Positions 15,965-24,876 of a stretch of 64,000 nt of DNA are shown piece by piece. This DNA comes from Frigoribacterium faeni. GTDB lineage: Bacteria > Actinomycetota > Actinomycetes > Actinomycetales > Microbacteriaceae. The stretch is taken from positions 682,001 through 746,000 of the forward strand of contig NZ_JAAOYW010000002.1 of NCBI RefSeq assembly GCF_011761235.1. The letters are read 5' to 3'. Below the pieces are notes generated by a model that did not search any database, was not told where the DNA came from, and was given only the letters and a program-made list of their open reading frames with translations. Position 1 is the first letter of the stretch, and every line of letters begins with the position of its first letter. The position numbers and the translations under genes are program-made.

Positions 15965-16027
15965 GGCGCCGAGCGGTCGGACGTGGTGGCTCGGGCGCCG
16001 GGGAGGGACCGTTCTCGACCACTCGAC
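15965..16027. repeat. Intergenic palindrome, family P7, copy 2
   Basis: GGCGCCGAGCGGTCGGACG through TCGACCACTCGACG; followed by the same GAGTGCCTAGGCTCGGGG leader as copy 1, so palindrome and promoter were duplicated together. Confidence 0.65.
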
Positions 16028-16055
16028 GGGCACGGGGAGTGCCTAGGCTCGGGGC

Positions 16056-16361
16056 ATGGACGAGACGACGCGCACGAGAGCGACCGGCAGGGCTGGCCGA
16101 GCCGGCCGAGCCGGCCGAGCCGGCCGGGCTGGCCGGGCTGGCCGGGCCGGCCGGGCCGGGGCGGCGGCGGCCGTCGCCGCGCTCGCGGTCGCGCTGCTCG
16201 CCGGCTGCGGCGAGCGCGACGACGACCCCGTGGTGACGGTGAGCCCGACCGTGGTCACCCCCACGGCCACGCCCGAGCCCGCCACCCCCGAGCCCACGGT
16301 GGAGGTGCCGGTCACCACCGACAAGCCCACCGACCGGCAGACGATCCCCCCGCAGAACTAG
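16056..16361 (+). CDS. Small lipoprotein with GRA-repeat n-region (101 aa)
   Basis: The n-region is eight tandem Gly-Arg-Ala units encoded by a 9-base DNA repeat, followed by a hydrophobic core and lipobox LLAGC (Cys about 51). The mature part is a 50-residue Thr/Pro/Val/Glu-rich unstructured tail (ATPEPATPEPTVEVPV). ATG is six bases after TAGGCT, leaderless. A short wall-spanning lipoprotein; function unknown. The repeat length could change the charge of the signal peptide. Confidence 0.65.
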   Translation: MDETTRTRATGRAGRAGRAGRAGRAGRAGRAGRAGAAAAVAALAVALLAGCGERDDDPVVTVSPTVVTPTATPEPATPEPTVEVPVTTDKPTDRQTIPPQN

Positions 16362-16436
16362 GGGCCGGGGCCCCCGGGGCCGCAGCCTGTCCCGGGTGCC
16401 CGGCCCGCGCCTCCTCGGCACCGGCTCGACCCCGCG

Positions 16437-16488
16437 AACCGACGGAGAAGGTCCTCCCCGAGCTCGGGAAGGACCTTCTCTGACGGTT
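16437..16488. terminator. Bidirectional terminator hairpin
   Basis: GAGAAGGTCC...CCCGAG (16445-16461) pairs with CTCGGG...GGACCTTCTC (16463-16480), extended by AACCG/CGGTT outside. It sits between the convergent ends of the small lipoprotein and the glycosidase. Confidence 0.75.
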
Positions 16489-16543
16489 CACGGCCGGCCG
16501 ACCGGCCAGCCGGCGGCCGGCCGGCCGGCCGCGGCCAGGGGGC

Positions 16544-19354
16544 CTAGCCGCCGGAGCCGGCGGCGATCACCTCGAGGTTCGCGGCGCGCACGGCGTCGCG
16601 GTCCATCTTCTCGACGCGTCGGTCGTAGGTCCAGAAGCCGTTGACCTCTCCCTCGACGTCGGTCAGCTGGGTGTAGACCGAGCCCGACAGGTAGGTCGAC
16701 GCGGGGCCGACCAGCGCCTCCGTGTTCTCGACGTACGCGGCCGTCAGCTCCTCGGGCGTGGAGACCTCGCCGTAGGGGTTGACCGACCCGCCGGGCCAGA
16801 CGTGGCCCGGAGCCGAGTACGAGAACCCGCCGTGCTCGCCGTCCATGGCGGCTCGGCGCGCGTCCGGACGCGGCAGCGCCGGCCCGGTGTACTGGTGCCA
16901 GTCGATGACGTCGCCGCGACCGCTGTCGCCCTTCGAGTTGCAGCAGTTGACGCCGCTGTGGGCGTCGACGAGCCGCGACGGGTCCTGGGCCTTCACGCCG
17001 TCGGCGATCTCGCCCGTGATGTCGCGGTTCCACTCGCCCCAGCCCTCGTTGAAGGGCACCCAGCCGATGATCGACGTGAACGAGTCGTGCTGGTCGATCA
17101 TCGTGCGCAGCTGCGACCGGAACACGTCCTGCGTCGCGCGGTCGGCGTTGCCCCCGTTGTTGGCGGGCATGTCCTGCCAGACCATCATGCCGAGCTGGTC
17201 GGCGTGGTAGTACCAGCGGGCCGGCTCGACCTTGATGTGCTTGCGGATGGTGTTGAAGCCGAGGTCCTTCGTCGTGGCGATGTCCCACGCGAGGGCCTCG
17301 TCGGTCGGCGCCGTGTAGACGCCGTCCGGCCAGTAGCCCTGGTCGAGCGTCGAGAGCAGGAACGTCTCCTGCCCGTTCAGCAGGATCTTCTGCTGGCCGC
17401 CGACCTTCGCGATCTCGATCGAGCGCATGCCCTGGTAGCTGGTGACGGCGTCCTTGCTGCCGCCTCCCTGCATGGTCGCCGAGACGTCGTACAGGTACGG
17501 GTCGTCGGGGCTCCACAGGTGCATCTCGTCGACCGGCACCGTGAGGCGCTGGTTCGCGGCGCCCTTGGCGGACCCGACGATGACGCCGTCGTGGTCGCGC
17601 ACGAGCACCTCGACCTTCGACCCCGAGGAGGCGCTGGCCGAGACCGCGGTCACCTCGAGCGCCTGCGCGTCCAGGTCGGGCGTCATCTTCAGGCGGTCGA
17701 TGTGGGCGGCCTGCACCGGCTCGAGCCACACCGTCTGCCAGATGCCCGAGGCGGGCGTGTAGAAGATGCCGCTGGGGTTCGGGTCCTGCTTGCCGCGGGG
17801 CTGGTTCCCCGTCGTGTCGTCGACGCGCACGACGATCTCGTTGGCGCCCTTCTTGTTCAGCGCGTCGGTGACGTCGGCGCTGAACGCGTCGTAGCCGCCG
17901 GTGTGCGTCGCGACCTTGCGGGCGTTCACGTAGACGGTCGCCTGGTAGTCGACCGCGCCGAAGTTCAGCACGACGCGGTTCTTGGCGTTCTTCTTCCACT
18001 CCTTCGGGGTCTCGAAGGTGCGGCGGTAGACCATCGAGTCCTCGTGGCGCTCGAGGCCGCTGAGCTGCGCCTCGACCGGGTAGGGCACGACGATCTGCTC
18101 GGCGAGGTCCTTGCCGAACGGCAGGCGGTCGCCCGACTTCCAGGCGGCGAACTGCCACTGGCCGTTGAGGTTCTGCCAGGCGTCGCGGGCGAGCTGCGGA
18201 CGCGGGTACTCGGGCAGCGGGTTCGTCGGGTCGACGTCCTCCGCCCAGGGCGTCGTCAGCACGTAGGTCGACAGGTTCGCGGCCGGCTGGTCGAACGCGG
18301 GCACGGCGACGCCGTCGACGGTGAGCCCGCCGAGGCCGTCGTAGGCGACGCGGACGGTCGTGCCCTGCTGCAGGGGGCCGCCCGGGGTGACGACGAGCCC
18401 GCGGCCGTCGGCGGCGAGCGTCACCGCCTCGACGGGGAACCCGGTCTGGTCGACCGAGAGCGTGAGGTGGTCGGCGACCGTGTCGGCGCCTCCCACGACG
18501 CCCGGCAGCACGACGTTCACGGCGTCGCCCGCGGGCGGCACGCTGGCCTGCACGGGGTAGGTCGCGAAGTCCGCAGGAGGCGCGAACGCCTCGAGCGGGA
18601 CGATCGACTTCTCGACGCCGGGGCCGGTCCAGCTGAGGTGCATGTTCGCCCCGCCGGTCGCCTGGAACATGTCGAAGCGGAACGGCACGGCCTGCCCCGC
18701 GGTGAGCTGCACGGGCGTGCCGACCTGCTCGACCTCCCAGTCGTTCACCCAGTGCTCGATGACCTTCTTCCCGTCGATCCACAGGCGCATGCCGTTGTCG
18801 CCCTTGGCCGAGAACGTGTAGCTGCCGGTGGCGGGGGCGGTGATCGTGCCCGTCCAGCGGGCGCCCGCGTTCTCGCCCTGGCCGGTGCGCTCGGCGAAGA
18901 CCGGCACGAGGTTGCCGTAGTCGACCTCGGTGTCGAGCACCGTGGCGGTCGCGGGCTCGAGCAGGGTGAAGTCGGGTGCTCCGCCGAGGCGGAAGTACTC
19001 GCCCTTCAGGCCGTGCGCCGCGACGGCGCTCGGCGCGAGGGCCTGCGGGGCGGGCGCCGCGCTCGGTGCCGCGCTGGGCGACGCCGTCGGGTCGGCCGCG
19101 GGGGCCGACGGGTCGGCGCTCGGGTCGGCGGTCGGCGACGCGCTGGGCGTCGCGCTCGGGTCGGCGGTGGGCGACGCGCTCGGCGACGCGCTCGGGTCGG
19201 CGGGCGCCGACGAGGCGGAGGGCGTGGGCGTCGGCGTGCCGGCGGCCTGCGCCGTCTGGCCGAGGCCCAGGGTGGTGGCCATGACCGCGGCGAGCAGCAG
19301 CGCCGTGGCGGCGCCTCCTCGCGTCGGTGGACCACTTCGTCGTGGTTGTGACAT
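16544..19354 (-). CDS. Secreted PA14-glycoside hydrolase family 2 enzyme (936 aa)
   Basis: Signal peptide (residues 1-37, ending QTAQAAG), a 75-residue Ser/Pro/Ala/Asp repeat linker, a PA14-like carbohydrate-binding domain (GLKGEYFRLGG, about 115-255), then GH2 sugar-binding, Ig-like and TIM-barrel domains. Acid/base Glu in FNEGWGEW (about 768); nucleophile candidate Glu in DGEHGGF (about 836). Expected beta-galactosidase, beta-glucuronidase, arabinosidase or galactofuranosidase-like; substrate not decidable from sequence. ATG 19354 has AGGAAGG upstream. Last gene of the DeoR/sugar ABC operon, so its product sugar is probably imported by that transporter. Confidence 0.88.
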   Translation of the reverse strand: MSQPRRSGPPTRGGAATALLLAAVMATTLGLGQTAQAAGTPTPTPSASSAPADPSASPSASPTADPSATPSASPTADPSADPSAPAADPTASPSAAPSAAPAPQALAPSAVAAHGLKGEYFRLGGAPDFTLLEPATATVLDTEVDYGNLVPVFAERTGQGENAGARWTGTITAPATGSYTFSAKGDNGMRLWIDGKKVIEHWVNDWEVEQVGTPVQLTAGQAVPFRFDMFQATGGANMHLSWTGPGVEKSIVPLEAFAPPADFATYPVQASVPPAGDAVNVVLPGVVGGADTVADHLTLSVDQTGFPVEAVTLAADGRGLVVTPGGPLQQGTTVRVAYDGLGGLTVDGVAVPAFDQPAANLSTYVLTTPWAEDVDPTNPLPEYPRPQLARDAWQNLNGQWQFAAWKSGDRLPFGKDLAEQIVVPYPVEAQLSGLERHEDSMVYRRTFETPKEWKKNAKNRVVLNFGAVDYQATVYVNARKVATHTGGYDAFSADVTDALNKKGANEIVVRVDDTTGNQPRGKQDPNPSGIFYTPASGIWQTVWLEPVQAAHIDRLKMTPDLDAQALEVTAVSASASSGSKVEVLVRDHDGVIVGSAKGAANQRLTVPVDEMHLWSPDDPYLYDVSATMQGGGSKDAVTSYQGMRSIEIAKVGGQQKILLNGQETFLLSTLDQGYWPDGVYTAPTDEALAWDIATTKDLGFNTIRKHIKVEPARWYYHADQLGMMVWQDMPANNGGNADRATQDVFRSQLRTMIDQHDSFTSIIGWVPFNEGWGEWNRDITGEIADGVKAQDPSRLVDAHSGVNCCNSKGDSGRGDVIDWHQYTGPALPRPDARRAAMDGEHGGFSYSAPGHVWPGGSVNPYGEVSTPEELTAAYVENTEALVGPASTYLSGSVYTQLTDVEGEVNGFWTYDRRVEKMDRDAVRAANLEVIAAGSGG

Positions 19355-19417
19355 GGAACTGACCTTCCTATCGGTGATCTCGATGTCCGCCCGTCGCCCA
19401 CCGCGCCTCCTCGGTCG

Positions 19418-19497
19418 CACATGCCGACCAGAGGAGCTCGCGAAGGGCTGCAATGCAGCGAAGAGGCACTTCTGTGCGGCGATCGGTCGGCATCTGC
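19418..19497. repeat. Degenerate family P4 palindrome
   Basis: Arms GCACATGCCGACC (19418-19430) and GGTCGGCATCTGC (19485-19497) match the arms of the P4 copies at 32.4-32.6 kb (GCAAATGCCGACC). Lies between the permease end and the glycosidase start. Confidence 0.55.
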
Positions 19498-19521
19498 AGC
19501 ACCGACCTCGCGCGCGCGGGC

Positions 19522-20562
19522 TCAGTCGTCGCCGGGGCGCGACCTCGCCTGGATCCGGGACAGCTGCACCTGTCCCACGGCGACGGCGACCAGGAGGACG
19601 CCGTTCACCACGGCCTGCCAGTTGGAGTTGGTCAGGCCGAGTCTGTTGATGAGGTTCGCGACGACCTGCAGCAGCACGATGCCGACCAGCGAGCCGAACA
19701 CGGTGCCCGCGCCGCCCGTCAGCAGCGTGCCGCCGAGCACGACGGCGCTGATCGCGGTGAGCTCGAGGCCGACCCCGAGCGTCGTCACCCCCGACGCCGT
19801 GTAGGAGGCGGTCAGCGCGCCCGCGAGGCCCGCGAGCAGCCCCGAGACGGTGTAGACGATCACCTTCGACCGGCGCACCGGCAGCCCCATGAGTTCGGCG
19901 GCGTCCTCCTGCCCGCCGACGGCGAGCAGGGTGGAGCCGTAGGAGGTGCGGCGCAGCACCAGCACCCCTGCCGCGAACAGCACGACCGTGATCCACACGG
20001 GCCAGCCGAGTCCGAGGAACGTGCCGCGGGACAGCTGCAGGAACGCGCTGTCGGCCGGCACCTTGTAGGTCGTCGAGCCCTCGTCGGTGAGGATCAGCAG
20101 CAGGCCGCGCGCGAAGAGCAGCCCGGCGAGCGTCACGATGAACGCGGGGATCGCGGTGCGCGAGATGATCGTGCCCTGCACGAGCCCGATCAGGCCGCAG
20201 CCCGCGAGCGGCAGCAGCACCGCGACGACGGGGCCGTACTGCGACCCCCACGCGGCGAGCACCCCGCCGAGCGCGTAGACCGAGCCGACGCTGAGGTCGA
20301 TCCCGCCGGTGAAGATGACGAACGTCATGCCGAGGGCGAGCGGCGCGAAGAACGACGACTGGATCGCGATCTGGCTGAGGTTGCCGGCCGTCGCGAACGA
20401 CGGGAACACGACGGCCATCGCCACGACCAGCACGACGAGGGTCGCGAGGGCTCCGTTGCGCTGGGCCAGCCGCGCCAGCACCTCGCCGCGCGAGCGGGCG
20501 GTGCGGACGACCCGGGTCGAGTCGGCGGCCGACTCGAGCACGGGGGCGGGGGACGAGGTCAT
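19522..20562 (-). CDS. Sugar ABC transporter permease, YjfF/RbsC type (346 aa)
   Basis: Inner-membrane permease of a CUT2 (ribose-type) importer: eight to nine TM helices, signature GGIDLSVGSVYALGG and the C-terminal loop GGTLLTGGAGTVFGSLVG characteristic of BPD_transp_2. ATG overlaps the preceding permease stop (ATGA). Second of two different permeases, as in the galactofuranose system where YtfT and YjfF form a heterodimer. Confidence 0.9.
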   Translation of the reverse strand: MTSSPAPVLESAADSTRVVRTARSRGEVLARLAQRNGALATLVVLVVAMAVVFPSFATAGNLSQIAIQSSFFAPLALGMTFVIFTGGIDLSVGSVYALGGVLAAWGSQYGPVVAVLLPLAGCGLIGLVQGTIISRTAIPAFIVTLAGLLFARGLLLILTDEGSTTYKVPADSAFLQLSRGTFLGLGWPVWITVVLFAAGVLVLRRTSYGSTLLAVGGQEDAAELMGLPVRRSKVIVYTVSGLLAGLAGALTASYTASGVTTLGVGLELTAISAVVLGGTLLTGGAGTVFGSLVGIVLLQVVANLINRLGLTNSNWQAVVNGVLLVAVAVGQVQLSRIQARSRPGDD

Positions 20563-21539
20563 GATCTCTTCCTTCCGAGCTGCACCCAGACCGCGACGAC
20601 GATGACGCCGGCCTGGATCATCTGGGCGACGGAGTCGGGCACGTCCTGCGCGACGAGGGTCGACACGAGCAGCTGCATCAGCAGCGCCCCGGCGACCGTG
20701 CCCACGACGCGGACCTTGCCGCCGGTGAGCGGGGTGCCGCCGATGACGACGGCGGCGATGGCGTTCAGCTCCATGAGCAGGCCGAGCGTGCGCGGGTCGC
20801 TCGCCTGCGAGCGGGCCGCGGCGAGCACCCCGGCGAGCGCCGCGAGCACCCCGGCGACCATGTAGACGATCAGCAGGATGCGCGTGCGGCGCAGGCCCGC
20901 GAGCTCGGCCGCCCGCGGGTTGCCGCCGATGGCCTCGACGCCCCGGCCGAAGGTGGTGCGGCGCACGACGAACCAGACGACGGCGAAGACCGCCGCGGCG
21001 ACGAGCACCGTGTTCGGCACGCCGAGGGTCGAGCCGCTGCCGAGGCGCACGAGCCCGGGGTCGCTGAGGTTCTTGATCTGGCCGCCGATGACGTTCGCGA
21101 GGCCGCGGCCGCCGACGAAGATCGCGAGCGTCGCGACGATCGGCTGCAGCCCGAGCCGTGACACGAGCGTGCCCGAGACGAAGCCGGTCACGAGCCCGGC
21201 GGCGACGCCGACGAGGATCGCCGGCAGGGTGCCGTAGCCGATGTAGAGCGGCATGATCGCGGCCGAGAGCGCCATGACCGAGCCGACGCCGAGGTCGATG
21301 CCCTTCGTGCCGATCACGAGCGACATGCCCAGGGCGACGATGATCACCGGCGCGGCCTGGATCAGCTGCAGCCTCAGGTTCGAGGCGCTGACGAAGTACG
21401 GCGTGATGACGACGTTGAGCAGCACGAGCACGACGAGCGCGAGGTAGACGCCGTTGCGGGCGACCCAGGCCGCGTCGACGCGGCGACGTCTCGTCGGGGA
21501 CTCGACCCGCGCCTCCGGCGTGGTGGTCTGCGTGCTCAC
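20559..21539 (-). CDS. Sugar ABC transporter permease, YtfT/RbsC type (326 aa)
   Basis: BPD_transp_2 permease with GTKGIDLGVGSVMALSA and GGTPLTGGKVRVVGTVAGA motifs and eight or more TM helices. GTG start overlaps the ATPase stop (GTGA). Pairs with the next permease to make the membrane channel of the CUT2 importer. Confidence 0.9.
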   Translation of the reverse strand: MSTQTTTPEARVESPTRRRRVDAAWVARNGVYLALVVLVLLNVVITPYFVSASNLRLQLIQAAPVIIVALGMSLVIGTKGIDLGVGSVMALSAAIMPLYIGYGTLPAILVGVAAGLVTGFVSGTLVSRLGLQPIVATLAIFVGGRGLANVIGGQIKNLSDPGLVRLGSGSTLGVPNTVLVAAAVFAVVWFVVRRTTFGRGVEAIGGNPRAAELAGLRRTRILLIVYMVAGVLAALAGVLAAARSQASDPRTLGLLMELNAIAAVVIGGTPLTGGKVRVVGTVAGALLMQLLVSTLVAQDVPDSVAQMIQAGVIVVAVWVQLGRKRS

Positions 21540-23281
21540 GAGGCACCTCCCTCGCGACGGACGTCGGGGCCGGCGTCGGCGTCGAGATCGGAGTCGGCGC
21601 CCCCGGCGCCCCCAGCGCTCTCGGCACCCCCGGCGTCGCCGACCAGGGCGGCGAGCAGCCGCGAGCTGGTCACGTCGTCGCCCTCGAGCCGTGCCGAGAC
21701 GCGGCCGTCGCGCAGCACGACCACGCGGTCGGACCCCTCGACGAGCTCGTCCGACTCGCTCGAGATGAGCACGACGCCCAGCCCGCGCGACGCGAGCTCG
21801 TCGATCAGCCCCTGCACCTCGCGCTTGGCGCCCACGTCGATGCCGCGCGTCGGCTCGTCGAGCAGGAACACGCGCGGCTCGGTGCAGAGCCACCGGGCGA
21901 TCAGCACCTTCTGCTGGTTGCCGCCGCTGAGCTGCGAGACGAGCTGGCGCGGGCTCGACACCTTGATGCCGAGCCGGCGCACGAAGGTGTCGACGAGCTC
22001 GTCGACCTTGCGGTCGCTGATCACGCCGAACGTCGAGACGCGGTCCATCACCGCGAGCACGATGTTGTCGCGCACGCTGAGCTCGGGGATGATCCCCTCG
22101 GCCTTGCGGTCCTCGCTGAGCAGCGCGACGCCCGACGCCAGCGACGAGCGGATCGAGTTGCGCCGCAGCGGCTCGCCGCCCACGCGCACCTCGCCGCCCG
22201 TCGTCGCGAGCGCGCCGTAGACGGCCTTGACCGTCTCGCTGCGCCCGCTGCCGAGCAGGCCGCCGAGGCCGACGACCTCGCCCTGCCGCACGTCGAACGA
22301 CACGTCGTGCAGGGCGGCGCGGGCGTCGAGCCCGCTCACGCTGAGCACCGGGTCCGCGCTGAGGGCCGGGGTCGCGGTGGTGGTGCCGACGCCGCTGCCG
22401 ACGAGGGCTCCCCCGGGAGCCGAGGAGGCGCCTCCTGCGCCCTCGAGATCGCCCACGGGACCGGCGGCAGGGTCGCCGAAGCCGGTCGCGCCGTGGGCGG
22501 CGACGTCGTCGATGTCGCGGCCGAGCATGTGGGAGATGAGCTCGCGACGGGTCAGCGGCGCCATCTCGCCGGTGTGCACCACCCGGCCGTCGCGGAGGAT
22601 CGTCACCGCGTCGCAGAGCTGCCAGAGCTCGTCGAGGCGGTGCGAGACGAAGACGATGCCGACGCCCTGGTCGCGCAGCCGCCGGGCGACGGTGAAGAGC
22701 GTGTCGACCTCGCGGCGCTCGAGCGACGAGGTCGGCTCGTCCATGATGACGACGCGGGCGTCGACGCTGACGGCCCGGGCGAGGGCGATCATCTGCTGGA
22801 TGCCGAGCCCGAGCCGTCCGAGGTCGCCCGTGACGTCGACGTCGACGCCGAGGTCGCGGGTGATCGCGGCGGCCTCGCGCTCCATGCGCCGCACGTCGAT
22901 CAGCCCGAGGCGGGTGCGCGGCTCGCGGCCCAGGAACACGTTGCGCGCCACGCTGAGCAGGGGCACCAGGTTGACCTCCTGGTAGACAGTCGAGATGCCG
23001 GCGTCCTGCGCGTCGGCGGCCCGGCCGAACGAGGTCTCGACGCCCTGGTGCAGCAGGCGCCCCTCGTCGGGACGGTGCACGCCCGTGAGCACCTTGATCA
23101 GCGTCGACTTGCCGGCGCCGTTCTCGCCCACGAGGGCGTGGATCGAGCCGGGCTGCACGCTGAACGAGACGCCGCTCAGGGCGGTCACGCCGGCGAAGCG
23201 CTTGGTGACCCCGTCGGCCTGGAGCGCGGGCGTGGTCGGGCGCTCCGCCGTGGCGGTCGGGGGCGGGGAGGTCGTCGTCAT
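21536..23281 (-). CDS. Sugar ABC transporter double ATP-binding protein (581 aa)
   Basis: Two fused ATPase domains typical of CUT2 systems: Walker A GENGAGKST (about residue 52) with Walker B VVIMDEPTSSL; second half with a degenerate P-loop GLLGSGRSE (about 342), LSGGNQQK signature (about 450) and VFLLDEPTRGID. Inter-domain linker (about 255-300) is longer and Gly/Ser/Ala-rich than usual and encodes a palindrome of the genome-wide 9-mer (22433-22446). C-terminal Gly/Ala tail is extra. SD AGAAGG upstream of the ATG. Confidence 0.93.
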   Translation of the reverse strand: MTTTSPPPTATAERPTTPALQADGVTKRFAGVTALSGVSFSVQPGSIHALVGENGAGKSTLIKVLTGVHRPDEGRLLHQGVETSFGRAADAQDAGISTVYQEVNLVPLLSVARNVFLGREPRTRLGLIDVRRMEREAAAITRDLGVDVDVTGDLGRLGLGIQQMIALARAVSVDARVVIMDEPTSSLERREVDTLFTVARRLRDQGVGIVFVSHRLDELWQLCDAVTILRDGRVVHTGEMAPLTRRELISHMLGRDIDDVAAHGATGFGDPAAGPVGDLEGAGGASSAPGGALVGSGVGTTTATPALSADPVLSVSGLDARAALHDVSFDVRQGEVVGLGGLLGSGRSETVKAVYGALATTGGEVRVGGEPLRRNSIRSSLASGVALLSEDRKAEGIIPELSVRDNIVLAVMDRVSTFGVISDRKVDELVDTFVRRLGIKVSSPRQLVSQLSGGNQQKVLIARWLCTEPRVFLLDEPTRGIDVGAKREVQGLIDELASRGLGVVLISSESDELVEGSDRVVVLRDGRVSARLEGDDVTSSRLLAALVGDAGGAESAGGAGGADSDLDADAGPDVRREGGAS

Positions 23282-23345
23282 CGACGGGCCCTTCTGTGCG
23301 GGTGGGGGTCGGGGGTGGCGCGGCGGGCGGTGCGGCAGGCGGTGC

Positions 23346-23407
23346 GGCGGGTCCCCGTCTGCGGCGGCGGGTCGACGCGGGCCCGCCACGGACGACGGCG
23401 ACCCGCC
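23346..23407. repeat. Intergenic palindrome, family P8, copy 2
   Basis: GGCGGGTCCCCGT at the left and ACGGCGACCCGCC at the right, same layout as 4829-4890. It lies within the sugar operon between the binding-protein and ATPase genes. Confidence 0.6.
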
Positions 23408-23425
23408 GCAGGTCGGAGACAGGGG

Positions 23426-23473
23426 CCCAGGAGGCGCGGGCGGCCCTGCGCGGACCGCGCCGCGCCTCCTGGG
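23426..23473 (-). terminator. Hairpin built from an inverted pair of the 9-mer
   Basis: CCCAGGAGGCGCG (23426-23438) pairs with CGCGCCTCCTGGG (23461-23473), 13 bp, with a GC-rich loop. Directly downstream of the sugar-binding-protein gene; likely an attenuator that raises binding protein over ATPase and permeases. Confidence 0.6.
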
Positions 23474-23503
23474 GTCGGGCTGGCGAGCAGCCCCGGGGCC
23501 GGC

Positions 23504-24589
23504 CTAGAAGGCCTGGTCGAGATCCTGCTCGGCGTTGTCGGAGGTGTACTCGCCGTCCTTGATGATGATGTCCTCGGGGATCGCGTCGCCCGCGTAGAAC
23601 TTCTCAAGCGTCTCGAAGACGAGCGGCCCGAAGCGCGGGTTCGACTCGATCACGGCGTTGTACGAGCCGTCGACGATGGCCTGTACGGCGTTGCGGGTGC
23701 CGTCGATCGAGACGATCTTGACGTCCTCGCCCGGCGTCTTGCCCGCGTCGCTGATCGCGGTCATCGCGCCCAGCCCCTCCTCGTCGTTGAAGGCGTAGAT
23801 CGCGTCGATGTCGGGGTTCGACTGCAGCAGCTGCGCCGTCACGTCCTGACCCTCGGAGCGGCTCGCGTTGGCGGTCTGCTGCGCGACGATCGTGATGTCG
23901 GGGTACTCGGCCTCGACCTGGTCGACGAAGCCCTTCTGGCGGCCGTCGGTGACGTTGTTGCCCGACGGGCCGAGCAGCACGGCCACGTTCGCCTTCGAGT
24001 CGGTGACCTTCGCGAGGGCGTCGGCGGCCCGCTTGCCCTGGTCGACGAAGTCGCTGCCGAGGAACGTCAGGTAGTCCTCGCACGGCGCGTTGGTGACCTT
24101 GCGGTCGATGGTGACGACGGGCACGCCGGCGTCGGCCGCGGCGCTGAGCGCGGGGTCGAGGCCGTCGGAGTTGACGGGGGCGACGACGAGGATCTGGACG
24201 TCCTGGTTCAGCAGGTCCTGGATGTCGCTGATCTGCTTCGGCAGCTCGTTGTTCGCGTTCGTGACGACGAGCTCGGCGCCCGCGTCGGCGGCGGCGTCCT
24301 TGAGCGACTGCGTCTCGGCCGCCCGGAAGCTGGCCGAGTCGGGCTCCGACTGCGAGAAGCCGATCTTGGCGCCCTTCAGGTCGACGGCCTCGACGCCGCT
24401 GCCGCCGTACGTCTGCATCGTGCAGCCGTCGCCGCTGCTGGCGCTGGGGCTGACGGCCTCCGCCGCGTCGCCCGTGCCGCCTCCCGCGGCGGTCGTCCCC
24501 TCGTTGGTGCAGCCGGTCAGGGCGAGCCCCGCCGCTGCGACGACCACGGCGCTCCGCACCCAGAGCGTGCGCCTCGTGACCTGGTACAT
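23504..24589 (-). CDS. Sugar-binding lipoprotein of CUT2 transporter, YtfQ-like (361 aa)
   Basis: Periplasmic-binding-protein 4 type lipoprotein: lipobox LALTGC (Cys about 27), then IGFSQSEPDSASFRAAETQSLKDAA, which resembles the N-terminus of YtfQ (galactofuranose/galactose/arabinose binding) more than RbsB. Ligand-facing NSDGLDP and SIDGTRNAVQAI follow. ATG has AAAGGAG seven bases upstream. First structural gene of the importer, under the DeoR regulator gene. Ligand is inferred, not shown. Confidence 0.88.
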   Translation of the reverse strand: MYQVTRRTLWVRSAVVVAAAGLALTGCTNEGTTAAGGGTGDAAEAVSPSASSGDGCTMQTYGGSGVEAVDLKGAKIGFSQSEPDSASFRAAETQSLKDAAADAGAELVVTNANNELPKQISDIQDLLNQDVQILVVAPVNSDGLDPALSAAADAGVPVVTIDRKVTNAPCEDYLTFLGSDFVDQGKRAADALAKVTDSKANVAVLLGPSGNNVTDGRQKGFVDQVEAEYPDITIVAQQTANASRSEGQDVTAQLLQSNPDIDAIYAFNDEEGLGAMTAISDAGKTPGEDVKIVSIDGTRNAVQAIVDGSYNAVIESNPRFGPLVFETLEKFYAGDAIPEDIIIKDGEYTSDNAEQDLDQAF

Positions 24590-24635
24590 GCGTTCTCCTT
24601 TGAACGTGCAGACTCAGCAACTCTGCTGCGACTGT

Positions 24636-24669
24636 GCAGAAGCTATCAGAATGCAAACAAAAGAAACAA
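24636..24669 (-). promoter_or_regulatory. Promoter and possible operator of the sugar-transport operon
   Basis: An AT-rich island in otherwise 72% GC DNA. On the minus strand TTGTTT (24669-24664), an 18-base spacer and TAGCTT (24645-24640). TTTGTTT-like direct repeats (TTGTTTCTTTTGTTT) cover the -35, the kind of element bound by DeoR-family repressors. Regulator identity is inferred from the adjacent DeoR gene. Confidence 0.5.
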
Positions 24670-24876
24670 GGGGGCCGAGGAGGTGCGATGTGATGTTCCG
24701 GGGTACGTCACGATCGCCTGCGGCTGGGCGGTGCACCCGGGGTGCTCGATCCCTGATCCCGTCAGGTGTCACGGGGCGGCGGGACGGGGTACAGCCGGGT
24801 TCCGGGCACACCCCCGGGCGCTCGACCGCGAGCGCGCGCGTGATCGGAGATGACGCTTTCTGAGCGGATCGGCGCC

